The notes beneath the pieces are model-generated. The model was not told where the DNA came from, did not search any database, and saw only the letters and a program-made list of their open reading frames with translations. Below, piece after piece: positions 58,928 to 64,000 of a stretch of 64,000 nucleotides of DNA (position 1 is the stretch's first letter; every line of letters starts with the position of its first letter). Source of the stretch: Lignipirellula cremea (GTDB lineage Bacteria; Planctomycetota; Planctomycetia; Pirellulales; Pirellulaceae); contig NZ_CP036433.1 in NCBI RefSeq assembly GCF_007751035.1, positions 8,227,001-8,291,000 of the forward strand. Reading direction: 5' to 3'. The translations under genes and the position numbers were made by a program.

Positions 58928-60397
58928 TTACTCGTTGACCGCCGGCCCTTCCTCCGCCAGATACCCAGCCAAGTGGGTGATGATGCTCTCAGTCGCCAGT
59001 TCCAGGCAGCCTGGCGCCAGCACCGAGGCCGACTCCTGGTAGATCCCTTTGCCGTACCGGTCGGCCGACGGCAGATAAAAGGGGACCCAGCCGGCTGCCA
59101 GCGCGCAAAAGACGATCGGCACGCCGGGAAACCGCTCGCGGACCTTCTGCTGCAGGGCGTTATAAGGTTCGCCTTGCACCGTCACCCAGAAACCGTCGCC
59201 GATCCGCCAGACCACGACGGGGTATTCAAAGTTCTTCCCCGGCGGCAACACGGCCAGCCGCGACAGCATCCGGTTGCAGCGCTCAATCATCGCCCGGCAG
59301 TCGCCTGCCTGGTCCGGGTCGCCCACTTCCAGGGCCTGCCGTTCCTTCGTCTCCCATTCCTCCCGGCTGGCCAGCGTCTGCTCGTGCGTGGGCAGGCTGG
59401 CCTGGTAAGGGAGCGAGACATGGAAGCGATGCACCGCAAACCGGGCCGCCGCCGTCGTTGCCTGCGAACTCAACGGCGCATGCCGCCAGGTTCCCAGCGT
59501 GGCCCCGGATACAACCGGCCCGGCGTACTCGAACTGCGTCCGGGCGGGCGGCAACCCTTCCAGCGTCGACAAAGCCGCGTATCCCAGCTGACGTCCGTTC
59601 CGATCGGCCGTTTCCACTTCGCCGACAAACCCGTCACGCGGCCCCAGATCGCCGCAAGCTCCCAGCAGAAAGACGCAAGGAGCTGAAGTCGCCTGCTCGA
59701 TCACTTCCCGCATCGCTCCCGGGTAGTCGGGGCTGATGAGCGTATTCTGCCAGGCCAGCGTGGTCGGATGACAAGCGTAGTTGACCATCGTCGCCAGCAG
59801 CTGGTCGTTCTCGCCCGTAAACCGCGCAACCAGCACAGTGTCGTCGGCCGGAGCAAGCGGATTGAAGCCGCAGACAAACATCTGCCGCTCGGCGTCCCAG
59901 AAATCGCGTTCCGCCGCCAGATCGCAATGGCCCCAGCCATAGTCGACCGACGCCGGCTGGATCGACTGCCGGGCCTCGTTCACCAGGGCGACCAGCTTAC
60001 CGCCCAGCTCGTCCAGGTACGGCGGAATCAGGTCGCCGCCGGGCAGATGCGCACGGTCGCGACTCATCCAGCCGGCGCTGTGCGTATGCGAGAAAACCAC
60101 GCTCAACGTGTCCGGGTGCACGTCCGCCTGCGCTAACAGCCGTTCGCGCAGAAGTTGCATCTCGGCCTCAACCAGCAGGCAATGGTCCAGCGCAATCAGC
60201 ACCCGTTCCGGCTCCGCCGACGCGGAATCTTCCGGCAGAAAGAACATCGCCGTCGCCCGCAGCGGACGATGCACGCCCGTCGCCTGGTCATGCCGGGCAG
60301 CGCCCCACATGCGGCAGTAAATCCCCGCCGGCGGTGTGATGTCGCCATGGGCGATTCCAAAACGGCACTGCCCTTGCGGGCCGACGATTGGTGTCAT
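58928..60397 (-). CDS. neutral/alkaline ceramidase-like amidase
   Basis: 489 residues. It matches the N-terminal catalytic part of neutral ceramidases: GIAHGDITPPAG at the start, SHTHSAGW and NYACHPTTLAW as probable zinc-binding histidine segments, and LLGACGDLGPRDG in the nucleophile region. The C-terminal Ig-like domain of true ceramidases is missing, and no signal peptide is seen. In planctomycetes such proteins are common next to transporters, so the substrate may be another amide. It begins 6 bp after the MFS gene stop, so the two form an operon. Confidence 0.82.
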   Translation of the reverse strand: MTPIVGPQGQCRFGIAHGDITPPAGIYCRMWGAARHDQATGVHRPLRATAMFFLPEDSASAEPERVLIALDHCLLVEAEMQLLRERLLAQADVHPDTLSVVFSHTHSAGWMSRDRAHLPGGDLIPPYLDELGGKLVALVNEARQSIQPASVDYGWGHCDLAAERDFWDAERQMFVCGFNPLAPADDTVLVARFTGENDQLLATMVNYACHPTTLAWQNTLISPDYPGAMREVIEQATSAPCVFLLGACGDLGPRDGFVGEVETADRNGRQLGYAALSTLEGLPPARTQFEYAGPVVSGATLGTWRHAPLSSQATTAAARFAVHRFHVSLPYQASLPTHEQTLASREEWETKERQALEVGDPDQAGDCRAMIERCNRMLSRLAVLPPGKNFEYPVVVWRIGDGFWVTVQGEPYNALQQKVRERFPGVPIVFCALAAGWVPFYLPSADRYGKGIYQESASVLAPGCLELATESIITHLAGYLAEEGPAVNE

Positions 60398-60403
60398 GTT
60401 TTG

Positions 60404-61852
60404 TCACCTGACAGGGCGAGGAATCAAAGACTGTTCAAAAATACTCTGCGACGGCTGCAGCAGCAGCCAGAACAACGATGCGGCCACGTACAGGCCGCCA
60501 AACATGAAAAACACGGCAGTCCACCCGCCCGTCCAGGTCTGCAGAAAGGGCGTCACCAAGGGGAACAAGGCGGCCCCCAGGTTGCCCGACATATTCATCG
60601 TGCTGAACAGCGTCGGAGTATGGCCGCCGCCCATATCCATCGTGACCGTATAAGCGGCCGGCCCGGCAAAGGAAGCGAACAGCGACCCCAGCGTCACCAG
60701 ACCGACGCACACGTACAAATCCGTCATCATCATCGACAGGAAGACCATCGCCGCACAGGCGCCGAGACTGACGACCGCCACCCCTTGACGGGCCAGACGC
60801 AGACTGCCCGTCGAGTTCAGGATCGCATCCGACAAAAAACCGCCGATAAAACAGCCCAGCACCCGGGCGACAATCGGCAACATGGTCAGCCCGCCCGACG
60901 TCATGATGGAAACGCCATGCGTTTCCTGCAGGTAAGTCGCGAACCAGCTGACAAAGAACACCTCGCCGGCGGCCCGGCAGAACTGCTGCCCGCAGATCCA
61001 CCATAAAGCCGGGCTGCTGTACATGGCCAGCCAGGGCGTCGGCTCCCGGGCCTCACTCTGTTTTCCGTCGTGCTTTCCCGGGACCGATTCCGCGTCCTTC
61101 GGCAGGGCGCCAGTCGGCAGGGCGCCCGTCTCCCGTTCAAGCTCCGGCTTCTCTATTTCCAGCGGTTCCGGGCTGGCCGTATCGCCGCGGATGAGGCGGT
61201 CTTCGCTTGCGTTGACCCAGGAATGTTCCCAGGGCCACTCGCGAAACCACAGGTAAAAACCGATCCCCCAGAGCAGCCCCGGCAAGGCGTACAGCAGGAA
61301 CAACGTCCGCCAGCCGACCATGCCCAGCAGCAGGCCGGTCAGCCCGACGCCCAGGGCTCCGCCGACGCCCATCGCCGCCCCCAAAGCGCCGCTGGCTCCG
61401 GCCCGGCCGCTGAGCGGAAACCAACGCGACACCGTATTCACGGCTGCCGGGAACAGGGCCGCCTGGCCCAATCCCATCAGCACGCGCGAAGCCAGCAGCA
61501 GCGGAAAGCCAAAGGCAAACGCCGTCAATCCGGTCGCCAGCGACCAGACCGAAGCGGCCCCCAGCAACGACAACCGACTGCCAAACCGATGCGCCACAGC
61601 GCCTGACGGAATCTGGCTGAAAGCGTACGTCCAGAAGAACAGGCTCATCACCAGGCCCATCTGCGTTTTGCTCAGACTCAGATCGTCGCGGATCGTACTC
61701 TCCGCCACGCCAATCGACTGGCGACAAATATAGGCGATCGCCGCCGCCACACAGAGCCAGGCCAGCACCTGGTAACGCACCCAGGTAGGACGCTCGCCCC
61801 GGTCGTTCACAACCGCAGCGGCATACGGGTTATCCTCCTGGTGATGCGACAT
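60404..61852 (-). CDS. major facilitator superfamily transporter
   Basis: 482 residues with 12 predicted membrane spans and a central hydrophilic loop (about 235-295) rich in Glu and Pro. The N-half pattern IAYICRQSIGVAESTI, GLVMSLFFWTYAFSQIPSG and GSRLSLL fits the anion:cation symporter/hexuronate-type branch (ACS). The start is ATG 61852. It lies between a DHDPS-family gene and the ceramidase-like gene, suggesting uptake of the compound they break down. Confidence 0.9.
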   Translation of the reverse strand: MSHHQEDNPYAAAVVNDRGERPTWVRYQVLAWLCVAAAIAYICRQSIGVAESTIRDDLSLSKTQMGLVMSLFFWTYAFSQIPSGAVAHRFGSRLSLLGAASVWSLATGLTAFAFGFPLLLASRVLMGLGQAALFPAAVNTVSRWFPLSGRAGASGALGAAMGVGGALGVGLTGLLLGMVGWRTLFLLYALPGLLWGIGFYLWFREWPWEHSWVNASEDRLIRGDTASPEPLEIEKPELERETGALPTGALPKDAESVPGKHDGKQSEAREPTPWLAMYSSPALWWICGQQFCRAAGEVFFVSWFATYLQETHGVSIMTSGGLTMLPIVARVLGCFIGGFLSDAILNSTGSLRLARQGVAVVSLGACAAMVFLSMMMTDLYVCVGLVTLGSLFASFAGPAAYTVTMDMGGGHTPTLFSTMNMSGNLGAALFPLVTPFLQTWTGGWTAVFFMFGGLYVAASLFWLLLQPSQSIFEQSLIPRPVR

Positions 61853-61928
61853 GATTCCCCGGTTTCTGGCTGACGACACGTCCCACAACCGCGTGCGGGC
61901 AACAATGGACAAACCGCAAGCGAACTGT

Positions 61929-62843
61929 TTATGACAAGGGCAAAGCGGCCTGCAGACGGGCGGCCAGACGATCGACTTCGGCCGCCGTTTCCTCGTCCAG
62001 GCTCCAGCCGACCGGCTCCCGGCGATACGGATGCGCGATCACCCCTTGTCCGTAGAGCAGATACTTTTCGATCGCCAGGAACCCGTCCAGCCCGGCTTGC
62101 ATCTGCAGGCAAACGATCGCCGCCAGCGGAAAATAAACACGATAGGCCGTCTCTTCATCGCCCTGTTCCAGCGCTCGCCAGATCGCGACGATACCGGCCA
62201 GCAGGTCCATGCCGGGCATCGTTCCCTGCACGCCGCGGCGATAGCTGTCGATCAGCAGCACGCCGCCGGAGCCTTCAAAGATGGCGGCCTGCCCGTCGGT
62301 CGCATCGCGGAGTGCGGACAGATTGGGACCCAGCGGGGCGGCCTCGGGCTTGAACAGGATCTTCTCGCGTCCAAACCGCCGCAACAACTCGATATAAACC
62401 GTCAGCGGAATCGCCTGGCCCACATAGCTGGAAGCGTCCTGCACAATCAGCGGAACCTCCACCGCTTCCGCCAGCCGAGAGAAGTATTCCAGCAGCGCCG
62501 CCTCGCCTGGCGCCGTGAGCGTCGGCGGCATGGCCATCACGGCGTCGCAACCCGCCGCGCCGGCATGCCGGGCCAGATCAACCGCCTGGGCGATGCTTTC
62601 GGCGCCAACGCTGGCGAAGAACGGCCCGCGGCCCGCGACCATTGCAACAAGCTTTTCGGTCAGACCTTTCCGTTCGCTTTCCCCCAGCCGCAAGATTTCC
62701 GAGACCATGCCGGTGCCGCAACCGGAGGCGCCCTGCGCAAAAGCGAAGTCAATTTCCCGGGCGAGGCTGGCGTCGTCGATCGCCCCGTTGGCGTCGAACG
62801 GCGTATGAACAATCGGCAACACGCCGGCAAGCGGAAAAGGCAT
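61929..62843 (-). CDS. dihydrodipicolinate synthase/N-acetylneuraminate lyase family protein
   Basis: 304 residues, normal for the DapA/NanA family of Schiff-base aldolases. The Schiff-base lysine is probably Lys165 in ILFKPEA. Tyr140 replaces the usual YNVP motif with YVGQ. The pyruvate-binding GTTGE motif appears as GTGMVSE. These changes argue against a housekeeping DapA and for a catabolic lyase or hydratase. ATG 62843 has GAGGGA upstream; ATG 62873 is possible. It is the first gene of an operon with the MFS and ceramidase-like genes. Confidence 0.88.
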   Translation of the reverse strand: MPFPLAGVLPIVHTPFDANGAIDDASLAREIDFAFAQGASGCGTGMVSEILRLGESERKGLTEKLVAMVAGRGPFFASVGAESIAQAVDLARHAGAAGCDAVMAMPPTLTAPGEAALLEYFSRLAEAVEVPLIVQDASSYVGQAIPLTVYIELLRRFGREKILFKPEAAPLGPNLSALRDATDGQAAIFEGSGGVLLIDSYRRGVQGTMPGMDLLAGIVAIWRALEQGDEETAYRVYFPLAAIVCLQMQAGLDGFLAIEKYLLYGQGVIAHPYRREPVGWSLDEETAAEVDRLAARLQAALPLS

Positions 62844-62967
62844 CAGCGGCCGTCCCTCAAGGTGACAATCCATCCCACAAAGCCGGTATGGTAACCGCCG
62901 CCCGCAGCCCCGTACAGAAAGAAACGGGATGATTACCCCTTCTCTTGGACGCACTGTTCGGCTCTTC

Positions 62968-63046
62968 GTCGCGGAACGCGCCAGAGTTTGGCCCCCGTTT
63001 CCCTCCCCCTGCAGCCCCCCACCCAAAGCATGGCGACTTCGGCTGC
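62968..63046. repeat. ~78-bp imperfect palindromic repeat, copy E
   Basis: Left arm GTCGCGGAACGCGCCAGAGT, right arm CCCAAAGCATGGCGACTTCG plus GCTGC, followed by CTGCGGGT as in copy B. It lies upstream of the lyase operon. Confidence 0.75.
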
Positions 63047-63083
63047 CTGCGGGTGGTGCATCCTCTCTTCTCTATCTCCCGTT

Positions 63084-63662
63084 TCAACAACGATACAACT
63101 CACTTTCCGTCGCAACCGCGTGCAGGCGGATGTCATGTTCTGACATCGGCACTTCGGGAAAGAGTTGCGAATCGTATGCCAGGCCGACCAGGAAAGGGCA
63201 GGGCAGGGCGGTCGCCAGCAGCTTGTCGTAGTAGCCCTTGCCGTATCCCAGCCGGCCGCCTCGGCGGTCAAACGCCAGTCCTGGCAGCACGGCCAGGTCG
63301 ATCTCTTCGATCCCGATCCGCCGGCCCGGCAGCTTGCGTAACGCCACGGCCGGCTCCCGGATGCCGTAGGCGCCGCGTTCCAATTCGTCGACGCCCTGCA
63401 GCAGGAACAGCCGCAGCAAGCCTGCTTCACAGTACGGCACGGCGACCCGCTTGTCGGCGATCGCCTGGGGAAGCGCAGCGTTGGTGCGGACTTCGTCGCG
63501 GACATCGACATACCAGAGCACGGTTTTCGCGGCCGCGTATTCAGGACAAGCCAGCAGTTGGGCGACGATGCGCGCGCTGGACGCTGCCGGCGTCGATTCG
63601 GCCAAACGGCGCCGCTTCGCCTCCGCCCGCAAGGCAATCTTCAGTTCCTGGACGTCAGCCAT
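63084..63662 (-). CDS. fau: 5-formyltetrahydrofolate cyclo-ligase
   Basis: 192 residues, normal length. It uses ATP to convert 5-formyl-THF to 5,10-methenyl-THF, recycling folate. Typical features are the N-terminal LRAEAKRRRLAES segment, VRTNAALPQAI-type substrate loop, the PLP-like PGLAFDRRGGRLGYGKGYYD motif (two parts: ATP and Mg2+ binding) and a late VGLAYDSQLFPEVP. It follows a truncated gene after 28 bp on the same strand. Confidence 0.95.
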   Translation of the reverse strand: MADVQELKIALRAEAKRRRLAESTPAASSARIVAQLLACPEYAAAKTVLWYVDVRDEVRTNAALPQAIADKRVAVPYCEAGLLRLFLLQGVDELERGAYGIREPAVALRKLPGRRIGIEEIDLAVLPGLAFDRRGGRLGYGKGYYDKLLATALPCPFLVGLAYDSQLFPEVPMSEHDIRLHAVATESELYRC

Positions 63663-63690
63663 AAATCCTCCTTCCGATCATCCCGTATGG

Positions 63691-64000
63691 CTAGTCCTGC
63701 TGGGACAGATAATGCTGCAGTTCCTCGGCGTCAATCGCTTGCACCTCGACCGGCGGGCCGGAGAATAGCGTCTGCAGGAACTCGCGAGGGGGCAAGGCGT
63801 AGTCGATCGTTTGCCGCAGGACGCCCGGCGAATCGACTGCCTCCGGGCAATCGTAAAGCGACAGCTGATCCGGCTCAAAGACCAGCAGCTGCTGCGGGAC
63901 GAGCCGCTGGTTCCGCTGGTCGTAAAGGATCAGCGTGGGGCCTTCGGGATGCGACGGCCCCAGGTCGTGCCACTCGGCCAGCTGCGGTTGCGAATGCAGC
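63691..64000 (-). CDS. unrecognised protein, 5' part outside the window
   Basis: An open minus-strand frame enters at base 64000 and ends with TAG at 63691-63693, giving 102 C-terminal residues. Visible parts are PTLILYDQRNQRLVPQQLLV, FEPDQLSLYDCPEAVDS, DYALPPREFLQTLFSG and the end ELQHYLSQQD. It is acidic and soluble, with codon use like its neighbours. I do not recognise a family. It probably shares a transcript with the cyclo-ligase gene. Confidence 0.65.
   Translation of the reverse strand, partial: LHSQPQLAEWHDLGPSHPEGPTLILYDQRNQRLVPQQLLVFEPDQLSLYDCPEAVDSPGVLRQTIDYALPPREFLQTLFSGPPVEVQAIDAEELQHYLSQQD

Overview
The window looks like chromosomal DNA of a planctomycete, most likely of the Pirellulales type. 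The evidence is the high-GC codon use, long secreted proteins of planctomycete-enriched families (DUF4838, a HYExAFE-type protein, a neutral-ceramidase-like protein, a J-like domain followed by a proline-rich linker), loose gene packing, and many intergenic palindromic and 'GGCGCAAAG'-type repeats. No rRNA, CRISPR array or prophage was seen.

Layout. 1-7.5 kb: a truncated esterase gene, a secreted thioredoxin-fold protein, a large DUF4838 protein and a sodium:solute symporter, with a 0.9 kb repeat-filled spacer between the last two. 7.5-15.3 kb (mostly minus strand): thyA, a DUF4416 gene, bioA, a fused enoyl-CoA hydratase/3-hydroxyacyl-CoA dehydrogenase, an HD-GYP response regulator and a HYExAFE-type gene. 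15.5-21.7 kb: a vWA membrane protein, a secreted GPGTDAY-repeat protein, a 1 kb repeat-rich spacer with a probable gene remnant, and an unrecognised large secreted protein.

22-40 kb (all minus strand) is the core information-processing block. In transcription order it is rnr, tRNA-Thr(UGU), tRNA-Tyr, tRNA-Gly, tRNA-Thr(GGU), tuf, tRNA-Trp, secE, nusG, rplK, rplA, rplJ, rplL, rpoB, rpoC. This nearly reproduces the E. coli thrU-tyrU-glyT-thrT-tufB-secE-nusG-rplKAJL-rpoBC order. It ends in an intrinsic terminator, and a second terminator with the same 8-bp stem lies between tuf and tRNA-Trp. Several proteins of the block carry acidic or alanine-rich extensions (NusG, L10), as does ScpA further on.

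40-64 kb: a STAS protein, a free-standing RNA polymerase alpha-CTD protein behind a structured, palindrome-rich leader, an M48-like membrane protease, an enoyl-ACP reductase, a NarL-type regulator, an LRR protein, scpA, a J-like/duplicated-domain membrane protein, and a histidine kinase with its response regulator. An intact ISAs1-family insertion sequence with 10-bp target duplications sits 49 bp upstream of that kinase. Then follow a DinG-type helicase, accA, a Ser/Thr kinase, an 8-Cys ferredoxin-type protein, a likely catabolic operon (DHDPS-family lyase, MFS transporter, ceramidase-like amidase), a 5-formyl-THF cyclo-ligase and one truncated gene.

The least explained material is a family of five ~75-80 bp imperfect palindromes, a ~290-bp dispersed repeat (three copies), the stand-alone alpha-CTD with its leader, and an acidic ferredoxin-type protein.
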